DNA of 64,000 nucleotides from positions 1-64,000 of the forward strand of contig CBDFHU010000097.1 in NCBI GenBank assembly GCA_965247375.1, written 5' to 3'. Below are positions 44,002 through 53,765 of the stretch, piece after piece (positions within the stretch are counted from its first letter, which is position 1; the number at the start of each line of letters is the position of its first letter). This DNA comes from Arsenicibacter sp965247375 (GTDB taxonomy: Bacteria > Bacteroidota > Bacteroidia > Cytophagales > Spirosomataceae). A model generated the notes under the pieces. The model was not told the DNA's origin, did not search any database, and was given only the letters and a program-made list of their open reading frames with translations. The position numbers and the translations under genes were made by a program.

Positions 44002-45662
44002 ATGAAAACGATATCGCTTGCTGCCGTTGCGTTGCTGCTGCCGGTTTATGGATGGACACAGAAAGCAGCGGTGAAACCCGCGCCCTATGTCTCAAAAGTC
44101 TGGGTGTCAGATCCGGGAAACGGCACATACAAAAATCCGGTCCTGAACGCCGATTATTCAGACCCGGATGCCTGCCGTGCCGGGCAGGATTACTACATGA
44201 TTGCGTCGAGTTTTGATGCGGTTCCGGGATTGCCGGTCCTGCACTCGCGCGATCTGGTGAACTGGACGCTGATCGGTCATGCCCTGAAACGACAACCGCC
44301 GCTGGACCATTTTTCGGCTCCGCAGCACGGAAACGGGGTATGGGCACCGGCTATCCGGTACCATAACAACGAATTTTATATCTACTACCCCGACCCCGAT
44401 TTCGGGGTGTATGTCGTAAAGGCAACCAATCCGGCGGGGCCGTGGTCGGAACCGGTCCTGGTCGAAAGCGGTAAGGGCCTGATTGATCCCTGCCCGCTCT
44501 GGGACGATGACGGGACGGTTTATCTTGTACATGGCTGGGCCGGTAGCCGGGCGGGTATCAAAAGCATCATCACCGTAAAACAGCTGAGTGCCGACGGGAC
44601 CAAAGTGATTGATGAGGGGGCAATTGTGTACGACGGTCACGAAACCGATCCGACCATCGAAGGCCCGAAAATTTACAAGCGCAACGGCTATTATTACCTC
44701 TTTGCTCCGGCGGGTGGTGTACCGACGGGCTGGCAGCTCGTACTGCGGTCGAAAAACATTTACGGACCCTACGAACGGAAGATTGTGCTGGACCAGGGCA
44801 AAACACCCGTCAACGGGCCGCATCAGGGCGCGTGGGTAGATACGCCGCCGGTAAAGGGCCGGCCGCAGCAGGATTGGTTCCTGCACTTTCAGGGACAAGG
44901 ACGCGTATGGCCGGGTGGTTCACCTGCAACCGATGCGCTGGGTCAATGACTGGCCGGTGATCGGTGTTGATCCGGACGGCGACGGCAAGGGCGAACCGGT
45001 GCTTACCTTTAAAAAGCCCGATGTCGGGGCGACGTATCCGGTGGCAACACCCGCAGAGTCAGATGAGTTTAACGACCTTAGGTTAGGGCTTCAGTGGCAA
45101 TGGCAGGCCAATCCGAAAGGAACCTGGATGACTACGAGTAAGCTGGGTTTTCTGCGGTTATACACCCATAAAATACCCGAGGGAGCCCGGAATCTGTGGG
45201 AGGTTCCGAACGTATTGATGCAGAAGTTTGCCGGCCGACGCCTTTATGGCAACCACCAAAATGACGTTTACGCCTAATCCGAAGCTCGAAAACGAAAAGG
45301 CGGGTCTGGTGCTGATGGGGCAGAGTTATGCCAGTCTGGCCATCCGGAGCCGGAAAGACGGTCTTGAGCTGGTCTATGGCGTTTGTGCGAAAGCCGTTGA
45401 CGGAAAGCCGGAAGCCGAAAAAGTCATCGCCCGCCTGCCGAACGGTACCGTTTACCTGCGGATGCGGATGGCCGTAGGGGCAACCTGCCGGTTCAGTTAC
45501 AGTCTCGACGGACAGTCGTTTACCGATGCCGGTGAGCCCTTTAAGGCGGAGCCGGGCAAATGGATCGGTGCCAAAATGGGCCTGTTCTGTACCCGAACGA
45601 CCCAGATTAACGATTCCGGGTTTGCCGATTTCGACTGGTTCCGGGTGGAGCCGAATCAATGA
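44002..45662 (+). pseudogene. GH43 glycosidase with C-terminal beta-sandwich, two frameshifts
   Basis: Three frames give one secreted protein of about 553 residues. The GH43 propeller shows the catalytic blocks NADYSDPDACRAGQDYYM (Asp general base), IDPCPLWDDDGTVYLVHG and PTIEGPKIYKRNGYYYLF (Glu general acid). The first break is near 44897-44900, where removing one G from GGG gives FQDKDAYGRVVHLQPMRWVN. The second is near 45230-45240, before AFMATTKMTF. The last part resembles the GH43 C-terminal concanavalin-like domain (SYASLAIRSRKDGLELVYG to FADFDWFRVEPNQ). Activity on arabinan or xylan side chains is likely. One-base overcalls explain both breaks. Confidence 0.87.
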
Positions 45663-45665
45663 CTG

Positions 45666-45693
45666 AAAGCCGGGCATTTGTCCGGCTTTTTTT
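45666..45693 (+). terminator. Terminator after GH43
   Basis: Stem AAAGCCGG / CCGGCTTT with an eight-base loop, followed by T7, directly after the stop codon. Confidence 0.85.
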
Positions 45694-45743
45694 GTATATT
45701 TCGTTGGTAAACAACACGTTTTCTGAACTCCTTTTTTACGGAC

Positions 45744-46154
45744 ATGGCGCAAAACAAAACTGTCGAAACCACCATCAGTGTGGACGATTTTCTGGCATCG
45801 ATTACTGACGAGGCCAAACGCACCGATAGCCGGCACCTGGCCGGCATATTCGAAGCACAGACCGGTATGCCGCCCAGAATGTGGGGGCCTTCTATCGTCG
45901 GCTTCGGCAGTTATCATTATGTCTACGAAAGCGGCCGCGAGGGGGATGCCCCGATTGTGGCCTTTTCGCCCCGCAAAGATGCCCTGACGCTCTATCTGCC
46001 CACCGGCTTCCCCGAACGAGAGCCGCTGCTCACCCAACTCGGCAAACACAAGACCGGTAAAGGGTGTGTGTATATCAAAAAGCTCAGCGACATACAGCAC
46101 GATGTGCTTGAGGCGCTGATTCTGCACGCGTTCCGCTACAAACAACCCTCGTAG
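45744..46154 (+). CDS. DUF1801 family protein
   Basis: The 136-residue protein matches DUF1801, a small YdhG-like fold: TDSRHLAGIFEAQTGMPPRM, WGPSIVGFGSYHY, FSPRKDALTLYLPTGF and GKGCVYIKKLSDI. The family has no agreed role; some members are linked to iron or stress. It is a single gene flanked by a terminator and by intergenic repeats. Intact. Confidence 0.88.
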   Translation: MAQNKTVETTISVDDFLASITDEAKRTDSRHLAGIFEAQTGMPPRMWGPSIVGFGSYHYVYESGREGDAPIVAFSPRKDALTLYLPTGFPEREPLLTQLGKHKTGKGCVYIKKLSDIQHDVLEALILHAFRYKQPS

Positions 46155-46271
46155 AGACGCAACATTTTGCGTCTCAGCCGATAAGGATTATTAATGTAAA
46201 TTAAGTGTCTGAGACGCAAAATGCTCTGTTTGGGGTATGACCGGCTACTGAGACGCAATATCTTGCGTCTC
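46154..46271. repeat. Cluster of GAGACGCAA hairpin repeats
   Basis: Hairpin units GAGACGCAA...TTGCGTCTC stand at 46154-46175 and 46250-46271, with a one-armed copy at 46211-46223. Arms are nine bases with a short A/T loop. The same design with GAGCCGCAA and TTGCGGCTC occurs at 56890-56985, so they form one dispersed family. Confidence 0.75.
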
Positions 46272-46278
46272 TACACAT

Positions 46279-46302
46279 AAAAAAGCCCGTATCACTACGG
46301 GC
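46279..46302 (-). terminator. Terminator of the deacetylase gene
   Basis: Stem GCCCGTA (46285-46291) with TACGGGC (46296-46302), loop of four, followed on the minus strand by T6. Confidence 0.88.
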
Positions 46303-46315
46303 CTGGAAAATAAAA

Positions 46316-47252
46316 TCAGTGAAAACTGCCGGTCATGTTGCGGGCGAGGGTTTTGGCACTCCACTGCCCGCCGGCAATGATCCGGCGGATGCAGAAAAGC
46401 GGATCGTTCGGGTCCCGTTTCTTTTCGGCCAGTTGGTAGGCAGTCAGTAGTCCTCTTTTTTTTAGTTCCGGCAAGGCCGCTTCGTTCCAGAGCCCGAACC
46501 GGATAGGCGAAATGGTAGACAGGCTTACCAATGATGGCTTCCAGTTTTTTCCTGGGCTCCTCAATCTGGATTTTCCAGTCGTCGCCCTGATATTTTTTGA
46601 CATTATGATGGTCCCAGGTATGAAGGCCAACTGTATGACCACGGTCGGCTAGGTCCTTAATCTGGGCCTTGTCCATGTAGGGCTGGTAGCCGCGCCGACC
46701 GATAGCGACAGTCATGATGAAAAACGACGCTTTGAACCCGTACTTGTCGAGTTCCGGTAAGGCCGTTTCGTACTGGTCGAGGTCGCCGTCGTCGAAGGTA
46801 ATCATCACCGGTTTTTCGGGGAGCTTCGCGCCGGTAGTCAGGTAGGCGTAGAGCTGATCGGGCACGATCGTATGGTAACCGCTGTCGGCCAGCATCTTCA
46901 TGTGCTCTTTAAAGGCTGCCACCGGAATAATGTAATCCTTCGCACTTTTCGAGTCTTTTGCCCGCCAGTCGCGGACCTGGTGATAGCACAGGATCGGTAC
47001 CTGCGGCCGCGACAGAATCGTAGCTGCATCCGCAATTTTACCGGCAGGGATAGAGGCCGGGTCAGTGGCGGGAGCCGTTGCCGGCGGAGTGGCTGTTTGG
47101 GTAGCCGCACTATCCGGTGTGTCGGCGTGCGCAGCGGTTGTCGCCGTAGTGGTGGTTTCCTCCTGTTTATTGCCGGATTGGCAAGCGGTGAGTAAGCTAA
47201 CGGTACAGGCCGCGCCGGCCAGTGTCATGTAAAGGCGTCGTTTGATAAGCAT
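46316..47252 (-). pseudogene. Polysaccharide deacetylase lipoprotein, one frameshift
   Basis: Two frames give one protein of about 311 residues from ATG 47252. It has a lipoprotein signal (LAGAACTVSLLTAC), a Thr/Ala-rich linker, and the NodB-type deacetylase motifs VPILCYHQV, VMITFDDGDLDQYE (catalytic Asp pair) and GHTVGLHTWDHHNV (metal His). Near 46508-46515, removing one G from GG restores HFAYPFGLWNEAALPELKKR and the C-terminus MTGSFH. It would act on surface or external amino sugars. The break is likely an overcall. An upstream start at 47324 would precede the signal peptide. Confidence 0.85.
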
Positions 47253-47346
47253 AATCAGAAAATTATGCCCAAAAGATAAGCGAAAGTCACAGGCTTCGGG
47301 TGGTGTGTTGTTTTTTTCTCTCAAACGGCCGGAACCGGTGGGTAAC

Positions 47347-47817
47347 TCAGGCGTTAACCGGGATGTTCGTCGTACTTTTTACTTCGTCCATCACAAAAAA
47401 ACTGCTGATGTGCAGGATGCCGGGAATCACCGACAAACGTTCCTGATAAAAGCGGTTGTAGCTCTCCATGTCACGGATGATAATCTTGAGCAGGTAGTCG
47501 AACGTGCCGGAGACCAGTACACAGTCGAGGACTTCGGGCATGTCGTTGATTGCCTTATTAAAGTCCGCAAAGGTGTCGCGGGTTTGTTTGTCGAGCGTTA
47601 CCTGACAATAAACCAGCAACAGGTTGCCGAGTTTCTTTTTGTTGACGATGGTGACGTAGCGGTCAATGTAGCCTTCGCGTTCGAGGCGTTTGATCCGTTC
47701 ATGAACCGGCGTTTTGGACAGGTTGATGCGCTGGCCGATTTCCTGCATGGTCAGCTGCGCATTTTCCTGAAGCAGGGTCAGAATCAGGCGGTCGGTTTTA
47801 TCTAAATCAGTGATCAT
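47347..47817 (-). CDS. Lrp/AsnC-family transcriptional regulator
   Basis: The 156-residue protein has the Lrp N-terminal helix-turn-helix (TDLDKTDRLILTLLQENAQL, QRINLSKTPVHERIKRLE) and the RAM effector domain (CVLVSGTFDYLLKIIIRDME). Lrp-type proteins respond to amino acids. It is a single gene; a nested hairpin lies upstream of it. Family and fold are clear; its targets are not. Confidence 0.92.
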   Translation of the reverse strand: MITDLDKTDRLILTLLQENAQLTMQEIGQRINLSKTPVHERIKRLEREGYIDRYVTIVNKKKLGNLLLVYCQVTLDKQTRDTFADFNKAINDMPEVLDCVLVSGTFDYLLKIIIRDMESYNRFYQERLSVIPGILHISSFFVMDEVKSTTNIPVNA

Positions 47818-47842
47818 GCGGCCAAAATAACAGACAAAATAG

Positions 47843-47900
47843 AAAAAGGTGCGATGGTCATGGGAAAAACCAGGTTTTTACCCATATCGTCGCACCTTTT
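47843..47900. terminator. Nested inverted repeats between Lrp and its neighbour
   Basis: Outer arms AAAAGGTGCGA (47844-47854) and TCGCACCTTTT (47890-47900) are perfect complements, and inner arms ATGGG/CCCAT and AAAAACC/GGTTTTT are stacked inside. The T run on each strand makes it a terminator for the gene ending at 47922; its place before lrp also allows an Lrp-binding role. Confidence 0.65.
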
Positions 47901-47921
47901 GCCCTGAAAATAATCCGGAAA

Positions 47922-48647
47922 TCAGTTTTCCCGCAGCAGATCGTCTCGTTTCAGATTCTCCGGCGGCGCTTGGTTCAGTACTTTGCGGTATTCCTTGCTC
48001 TGGAGATCGCCCCGTTTGATCGACCGGATAAAGTTGGCCCATGCCAGTGGATTCAGGAACGGGATGGTATTTGCCTGACCACGGCTGGTAATGGCATCGC
48101 GCCCGAAAATCTGCTGATTCATGAAGTACTGGTGATTGGCCACGGCTCCCATCGGTGTCATCGCCGACATCCGCATCAGGTACATCGGGTCCATGTTTTT
48201 GGCCAGGTTCTCCCGTTCTTTTTCGTCAGGGAGTTTCATGTTCACAAAGGCTTCTTTAAACAATTGTTCGGTCGCGTACGGATACACCTTTACTTCGGCC
48301 AGCGTTTTGACATCTTCCTGAAGGGCTACTACCGCCGAATAGGTCACGTCGGAAAGCCGGCGCGGAATGATATGGTACTGGGTCTTATACCCGACATAGC
48401 TGAAGATAATACTGTCACCGGGAAAAACCGGCAGTGCAAAATAACCGTTGTTGGCCGACAGGACACCACGACCGGCGCGCGGGATGTAGATATACGCACC
48501 CGGCAACGGTTCGTTACTTTTCCCCCCCGTCAAAAAGCCGGTAAAGGTCACTTGCCGCTCCTGTCCCTGCGCCTTTGTTTCCGTAAAAACGCCGGCCAGG
48601 CAGATCAGAAGAAAGAGTATAGTTATTTTCGTTAGTACAGCGTTCAT
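47922..48647 (-). CDS. Secreted protein with carboxypeptidase-regulatory-like domain
   Basis: The 241-residue protein has a signal peptide (ITILFLLICLAGVFTETKAQ), then a carboxypeptidase-regulatory-like domain at about 32-115 (TGGKSNEPLPGAYIYIPRAG, RGVLSANNGYFALPVFPGDS, IIFSYVGYKTQYH). The remaining 125 residues are helical and polar (ERENLAKNMDPMYLMRMSAM) and match no named family I know. Such proteins are common in Cytophagales and usually of unknown use at the envelope. Single gene. Confidence 0.82.
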   Translation of the reverse strand: MNAVLTKITILFLLICLAGVFTETKAQGQERQVTFTGFLTGGKSNEPLPGAYIYIPRAGRGVLSANNGYFALPVFPGDSIIFSYVGYKTQYHIIPRRLSDVTYSAVVALQEDVKTLAEVKVYPYATEQLFKEAFVNMKLPDEKERENLAKNMDPMYLMRMSAMTPMGAVANHQYFMNQQIFGRDAITSRGQANTIPFLNPLAWANFIRSIKRGDLQSKEYRKVLNQAPPENLKRDDLLREN

Positions 48648-48762
48648 GAATTACCTTACTAAGTCAGCGTTTTGGGCTGATGTATTACAAAATAACGAAA
48701 GGAAACAGAATCCTTACTTATCTAATCGAATATTTTAAGAAATGTTAGGAGTTTCACCGTTT

Positions 48763-49596
48763 TCAGGCAAACAGCTTCAGAAAGGTGATGATAAACGGAG
48801 CAGCCAGCAACAGGCCGTCGAAGCGGTCCAGAAAGCCACCGTGACCGGGAATGCTGCTGCCCGAGTCCTTTATGGCAATGCTGCGTTTAAAGAGCGATTC
48901 GACGAGATCACCGTAGGTGCCGGTAACGACAATAATACCGCCGACGCAGTACCACTGCCAGGGCTTCAGGTCAGGGGCATAAATGGTCAGGATGAAGGCG
49001 ATTATCGCCGCCATAGCCGCCCCGCCCAGACTGCCTTCCCACGATTTTTTCGGTGATACGCGTTCAAACAGTTTACGGCGGCCGAATTTGGTACCGGCAA
49101 AATAAGCGCCGATATCACTGGCCCACAGTAGCAGCAGACAGCCAAGGATGATTTTAGGGTGGTAGCTGCCTCCGCGTAATGCAAGCACGTTCAGCAGCGC
49201 GAAGGGAACCGCGACATAGATGATGCCCAGAAACGTAAAGCCAATGTTCGTGAACGGCTTCATGTCTTTCTTTTTGTACAGTTTAATAAGAAAGACCATC
49301 GACGCTACCGGGCAGATCAGAAAGTAGGTATCGTGCGGAATAAATTCCTTTTCGATAAAAAAAGTAAGCAGGCAGATAAAACAGCCGACCACTGTACCGT
49401 AAAACGTAAGCGGCTGGTTGCCGTCTAGGCCGAGCAGCCGGTAAAATTCAATCTGGGTGAGTGCACTGATGGCACAGAACAGGAGAACAAAACTCCAGTC
49501 GGCGTACATAATGGCGCCAAGAATCAGAAAAATCCCTGCAATGGCGGCAATAATCCGTTGCTGCAGATTAGATAAATTAGCTAAACGTGGTTTCAT
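48763..49596 (-). CDS. cdsA: Phosphatidate cytidylyltransferase
   Basis: The 277-residue membrane protein ends with the CDP-DAG synthase signature (FKRSIAIKDSGSSIPGHGG, FLDRFDGLL). Earlier are SDIGAYFAGTKFGRRKLF and VSPKKSWEGSLGG, both conserved in CdsA. It makes CDP-diacylglycerol from phosphatidate and CTP for phospholipid synthesis. Its start overlaps the small gene upstream by 20 bp and the CPBP gene lies just before that, forming a three-gene operon. Confidence 0.95.
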   Translation of the reverse strand: MKPRLANLSNLQQRIIAAIAGIFLILGAIMYADWSFVLLFCAISALTQIEFYRLLGLDGNQPLTFYGTVVGCFICLLTFFIEKEFIPHDTYFLICPVASMVFLIKLYKKKDMKPFTNIGFTFLGIIYVAVPFALLNVLALRGGSYHPKIILGCLLLLWASDIGAYFAGTKFGRRKLFERVSPKKSWEGSLGGAAMAAIIAFILTIYAPDLKPWQWYCVGGIIVVTGTYGDLVESLFKRSIAIKDSGSSIPGHGGFLDRFDGLLLAAPFIITFLKLFA

Positions 49597-49789
49597 TATC
49601 CAGAATTACTTTGGCAACAATGGCGTGCTCCTGCGGAACAAACAACTCACAATTGCCAAAAGGTGGGTAACTACTGCTTTTCTTGTTCACAACTACGGCC
49701 TGGATATCATGTTCGGCCAGCAAGGCTTTAGCGAGTTCGGCCCGGAACGGGAGGGGAGTTGTCAGGACTTTTTCCCAGTTTACTAACAT
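49577..49789 (-). CDS. DUF2007-type small protein
   Basis: The 70-residue protein reads like the DUF2007 signal-transducing family: AELAKALLAEHDIQAVVVNK, then FGNCELFVPQEHAIVAKVIL. These ferredoxin-like folds look like a PII-related or regulatory domain, with no known partner. It overlaps cdsA at its end, so the two are co-translated. Confidence 0.8.
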   Translation of the reverse strand: MLVNWEKVLTTPLPFRAELAKALLAEHDIQAVVVNKKSSSYPPFGNCELFVPQEHAIVAKVILDNETTFS

Positions 49790-49798
49790 ACGCGTTGA

Positions 49799-50764
49799 CT
49801 AAAGCCGTTCTGAACCGGATGGCCTGGTTTGGTTAATTTGACGAAAATAGTACAATATTCCGAATGAAAGAATCATCGACACCAAAGCGCCTAAAAGCGG
49901 AACGGATTCGGTTTCTTCAATATTCACCGAAACTACCTTCTGTTTATTGAGATAGACCATTAGAACCGTAAACCCGTTGTTTACGAAGTGGGCCAGAATC
50001 GGTACCCATAAATTACCGGACCATGCATACAGATAACCGAAGAGTGCCCCCAGCAGCATCCGCGGGAAAAAGCCGTAAAACTGGATATGGATGGCACTGA
50101 AAATGGCCGCTGCCAGCCAGATACCGACATGCAGATTACCGGTCCACCGGATGAAATTACGCTGAAGAACGCCCCGGAACAGCACTTCTTCGCCAATAGA
50201 CGGAATAACCGCGATGATCAGAATGGCCATTACCAATTGACCGGTAGAGGTAAAGCCGGTCAGGAATTTTGTCAGGCCGGACAGCTCATCTTCCTTGGCG
50301 CGCATCCATTTTTCAATAGGGGCAAGCGTTTCCGGCAGTGTCAGGTTCTGGTTCCACTCAATCAGCAGGGCGTTGAACGGCATAAAAATAATTACCAGCA
50401 TGACCACAAGGCCGAGGCCCGTCACGGCTGATAAAGGCCGGTCGTTTGCCGCCGCAAAGCTACTGCGTTCAAAGATTTTCCAGTATACGAGCACCGGAAT
50501 CAGGAAGTTAAACAGGTGATTGACCCCCTGCGCAATCATCAGCAAGGGCCAGCCGTTAGGGTAGTTTTCCGGATGCTTAATCAGAGGTAACAGCCGCAGG
50601 GGCGGGTCCTGCCCAAACAGCGGCGACAGTATATATACGGTGCCATCGGCCAGCAGGGCGCCAAGCGTCATCCCCAGCAACAGACAGCCGGTAAGCAGTA
50701 AAAGGCTGCGCAGCGGTGTGATGCTGTTGAATCCGCCTGTAGGTGGTGTATAGTTGGGTTGCAT
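49799..50764 (-). CDS. CPBP-family intramembrane glutamic protease-like protein
   Basis: The 321-residue protein has eight membrane helices and the CPBP motif IPSIGEEVLFRGVLQRNF (EExxxR), followed by the second motif FSAIHIQFYGFFPRML and the third LAHFVNNGF. CPBP (Abi) proteases process prenylated or other membrane substrates, or act in bacteriocin self-immunity; here no bacteriocin genes are nearby. It is the first gene of the CPBP, DUF2007, cdsA run. Confidence 0.9.
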   Translation of the reverse strand: MQPNYTPPTGGFNSITPLRSLLLLTGCLLLGMTLGALLADGTVYILSPLFGQDPPLRLLPLIKHPENYPNGWPLLMIAQGVNHLFNFLIPVLVYWKIFERSSFAAANDRPLSAVTGLGLVVMLVIIFMPFNALLIEWNQNLTLPETLAPIEKWMRAKEDELSGLTKFLTGFTSTGQLVMAILIIAVIPSIGEEVLFRGVLQRNFIRWTGNLHVGIWLAAAIFSAIHIQFYGFFPRMLLGALFGYLYAWSGNLWVPILAHFVNNGFTVLMVYLNKQKVVSVNIEETESVPLLGALVSMILSFGILYYFRQINQTRPSGSERL

Positions 50765-50979
50765 AATTGCGTAAATTTACGGTAGAAATGAGTTTAAGTC
50801 TGTTCGGAACGAAAAAAACCTGTCAGGGAAGTTACTAAAGGTGGTCGTATTGTACATGATCAGACGGTAATAATCCCCTGTCTCGTAGGTCCTGCAAGCC
50901 TGTCAGTAAAAAAAAAGAGGAACGATTCAGGGCGGGAACGGTGTTTCGGAGAAACGGGTAGAACCAGCATTAACAAGAT

Positions 50980-51993
50980 ATGAGCAATCAGAATAAATCG
51001 GTAAAAATCGAAAACATTGACTTAGGTGAGTTTCCATTGCTGTTGGCGCCGATGGAGGACGTCAGCGATCCGCCGTTCCGGGCGGTCTGCAAGGCCAATG
51101 GCGCTGATTTGATGTATACCGAATTTATTTCGTCGGAAGGACTGATCCGCGATGCCGCCAAAAGTGTGCAGAAACTGGACATTTTTGAATACGAACGACC
51201 GATCGGGATTCAGCTGTTCGGATCTGATATTGAGACGATGGGCAGTTGTGCCGAAATTGCTACCCGTGCTAATCCTGATCTGATTGATATTAATTACGGT
51301 TGTCCGGTGAAGAACGTGGCCTGCCGCGGGGCGGGAGCGGCGCTGTTGCAGGATATTCCCAAGATGGTGAAAATGACGGAAGCCGTCGTGAAGGGGACGC
51401 ACCTCCCTGTAACTGTCAAAACGCGCCTGGGCTGGGATGATAGTACCAAAAATATCCTTGACGTGGCCGAACGCCTGCAGGACATCGGTATCAAGGCGCT
51501 GACTGTACACGGCCGCACGCGGGTGCAGATGTACAAGGGTGACGCGGATTGGACGCTCATCGGCCGGATCAAAGAAAATCCCCGCATCACGATTCCGATT
51601 TTCGGTAACGGCGACATCGACACGCCTGAAAAGGCCCTGGAATACAAAAACCGGTTCGGCGTTGATGGCATTATGATCGGCCGCGCCAGCATCGGGTATC
51701 CGTGGATTTTCAACGAGATCAAACATTTCCTGAAAACCGGCGAGCACCTGCCGGCACCGACCATTGCCGACCGCATTGATGTGTGCCTGAAACACCTCGA
51801 TTTCTCAATCCGCTGGAAAGGGGAGCGGGTCGGTATTTTTGAAATGCGCCGTCACTACGCCAGCTATTTCAAGGGACTGGATAACTTTAAGCAATACCGG
51901 GCCCAGCTCGTCACGGCCGATACCTATCCTGAAGTACTGGCTATTCTGGAAACCGTGCAGCAGGTTTACCAGCCCGACGCTGTGTTGTCTTAG
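50980..51993 (+). CDS. dusB: tRNA-dihydrouridine synthase
   Basis: The 337-residue TIM-barrel flavoprotein has the Dus landmarks: LLLAPMEDVSDPPFRAVCKA, INYGCPVKNVACRGAGAALL with the catalytic Cys, VKTRLGWDD, TVHGRTRVQMYKGDADW and GNGDIDTPEKALEYK. It reduces uridine to dihydrouridine in the D-loop of tRNA. B-type assignment rests on length and on being the one found commonly in Bacteroidota. Single gene, followed by an unrelated transporter on the same strand. Confidence 0.92.
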   Translation: MSNQNKSVKIENIDLGEFPLLLAPMEDVSDPPFRAVCKANGADLMYTEFISSEGLIRDAAKSVQKLDIFEYERPIGIQLFGSDIETMGSCAEIATRANPDLIDINYGCPVKNVACRGAGAALLQDIPKMVKMTEAVVKGTHLPVTVKTRLGWDDSTKNILDVAERLQDIGIKALTVHGRTRVQMYKGDADWTLIGRIKENPRITIPIFGNGDIDTPEKALEYKNRFGVDGIMIGRASIGYPWIFNEIKHFLKTGEHLPAPTIADRIDVCLKHLDFSIRWKGERVGIFEMRRHYASYFKGLDNFKQYRAQLVTADTYPEVLAILETVQQVYQPDAVLS

Positions 51994-52041
51994 ACGCTGC
52001 CCCTGTGTGCTCAATACGTAACCTGAAATACAACCTTTCTA

Positions 52042-52956
52042 ATGACTGAAACATCTACGGCTACTACAGTGCCGGTGACCCCTGCGCGGACATGGGTAGC
52101 CTGGGCATTTCTGTGTATACTCGCACTGGTTTGGGGCAGTTCCTTTATCCTGATCAAACGGAGCCTGGAAGTGTTTTCTTCGCAGCAGGTAGCAGCGGGC
52201 CGCATTTTGCTGGCCTGGCTGTTTTTTATCCCGTTTCTGGCTCACCAGAGCCGCCAGCCTGAAATCCGGACATCAGTAAAGCAGCGGTGGTGGGTGCTGC
52301 TGGCAGCCGGGCTGCTTGGCAATCTGATACCGGCGTTTATGTTTGCCTTTGCCGGTGCGCACCTCAACAGTTCCCTGTCGGGTGCACTGAACTCACTGAG
52401 TCCGTTGTTTACGCTGCTGATCGGGGCCTTCTTCTTTGGCCGTAAGATTCCGGGCCGTCAGCTGGCCGGTATTCTGCTGGGGCTGGTCGGGTCGGTATTA
52501 TTGGTATTCTTCAGCACGACGGGCAGCTTTACCGTAAATGGCTATGCGTTGCTGGTCGTAATTGCCACGCTCTGTTACGGCACCAACATTAACCTGATTG
52601 GCCGCTATTTAGGGCATATGCCGTCGCTGGTATCAACCAGCTGGATTTTTATGGCCGTCGGGCCGCTGGCTTTGCTGACGCTGCTGCCGACCGATGCGTT
52701 ACAGCGATTGCAGGAGCCGGGCGTTGGCCGCAGCCTGTCGGCCCTGATTGTATTAGGCGTTCTGGGGTCAGGGGTCATGACGATTCTGTTTAACCGGATC
52801 GTACAGCTGGCCGGACCGGTATTCGGCTCGTCGGTTACGTACCTGATTCCGATTGTGGCGCTGGGCTGGGGTATTGCCGATGGTGAAGCCGTTTATTTCA
52901 CCCAGTACGCCGGCATGGGTATCTGCCTGCTGGGAATTTATCTGACCAACAAGTAG
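52042..52956 (+). CDS. EamA/DMT-family transporter
   Basis: The 304-residue protein has ten membrane helices in two EamA repeats (ALVWGSSFILIKRSLEVFSS and ATLCYGTNINLIGRYLGHM). Such proteins export amino acids or other metabolites. It starts 48 bp after dusB and may be co-transcribed, but a functional link is not obvious. Confidence 0.9.
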   Translation: MTETSTATTVPVTPARTWVAWAFLCILALVWGSSFILIKRSLEVFSSQQVAAGRILLAWLFFIPFLAHQSRQPEIRTSVKQRWWVLLAAGLLGNLIPAFMFAFAGAHLNSSLSGALNSLSPLFTLLIGAFFFGRKIPGRQLAGILLGLVGSVLLVFFSTTGSFTVNGYALLVVIATLCYGTNINLIGRYLGHMPSLVSTSWIFMAVGPLALLTLLPTDALQRLQEPGVGRSLSALIVLGVLGSGVMTILFNRIVQLAGPVFGSSVTYLIPIVALGWGIADGEAVYFTQYAGMGICLLGIYLTNK

Positions 52957-52985
52957 AGCCGCAAGACAAACGGATGCTGTTATGA

Positions 52986-53765
52986 CTACTCACCCAGCCA
53001 TCGCCGGAAGGCCATCGCTTTATCGCGGCTGACGATGAGCTCATCGTCAGCCGGTGGCATGACATCTACTTTAAGCTTACTGTTAAAAAATAAATGTACC
53101 TTCCGGACAGCTTTATGGCCAACGATAAACTGCCGGCTGGCGCGATAGAACCGGCGCGGATCGAGCATTTGTTCGAGTTCGTCAAGTGAGTAGTCGATCG
53201 CATACTGCTTACCGGTAAGGGTTTTTAAAAAACTCTGTTTGTTCGCTGAAAAAAAGTAGGCAACCTCTTCGACATCGATAGGCAACAATCGTTGTCCCTG
53301 GTGAACCAGAAACCGGTCGCGGTAGTGCGTCGCAGTTTGCATGTACTTGTTAATCTGTTGTAACAACTCATTGACTGGTAGTTGCAGGCCACCCGAACCA
53401 CCGTAGGTTTGCCGCAGCTGCCGAAACTTGTCGAAGGCTTTCCGGAGGGCCGCTTCTTCAACGGGCTTCAGCAGATAATCAACACTATTGACCTCAAACG
53501 CACGCCGGGCATACTCATCATAGGCCGTTATGAAGATGACCGGACACGTGACGGTTACCTGTTTGAATATCTCGAAACTCTGCCCGTCCGACAGTTCAAT
53601 GTCCAGCAGGATAAGGTCAGGCTGAGGATGCTGACGGAGGTAGGCGACGGAGGCTTCGATACTCTCCAATACCGACAGCACCGTACTACCGGCACTGACC
53701 CGGCCAATCATGGATTTTAATTGACGGGCGGCTACGGCTTCGTCCTCAACAATCAGTATGTTCAT
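52986..53765 (-). CDS. LytTR-family response regulator
   Basis: The 259-residue protein has a receiver domain with Asp55 (LILLDIELSDG) and Lys in LKPVEE, then a LytTR domain at about 155-255 (RLLPIDVEEVAYFFSANKQS, YRASRQFIVGHKAVRKVHLF). Its start overlaps the kinase stop by four bases, so the pair is co-translated. It lies at the end of a four-gene operon with an outer-membrane protein and a secreted protease. Confidence 0.93.
   Translation of the reverse strand: MNILIVEDEAVAARQLKSMIGRVSAGSTVLSVLESIEASVAYLRQHPQPDLILLDIELSDGQSFEIFKQVTVTCPVIFITAYDEYARRAFEVNSVDYLLKPVEEAALRKAFDKFRQLRQTYGGSGGLQLPVNELLQQINKYMQTATHYRDRFLVHQGQRLLPIDVEEVAYFFSANKQSFLKTLTGKQYAIDYSLDELEQMLDPRRFYRASRQFIVGHKAVRKVHLFFNSKLKVDVMPPADDELIVSRDKAMAFRRWLGE

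Noticed and set aside
50087..50431. Plus-strand frame opposite the CPBP gene
   Set aside because: Shadow; the minus-strand product has the EExxxR motif and membrane helices.
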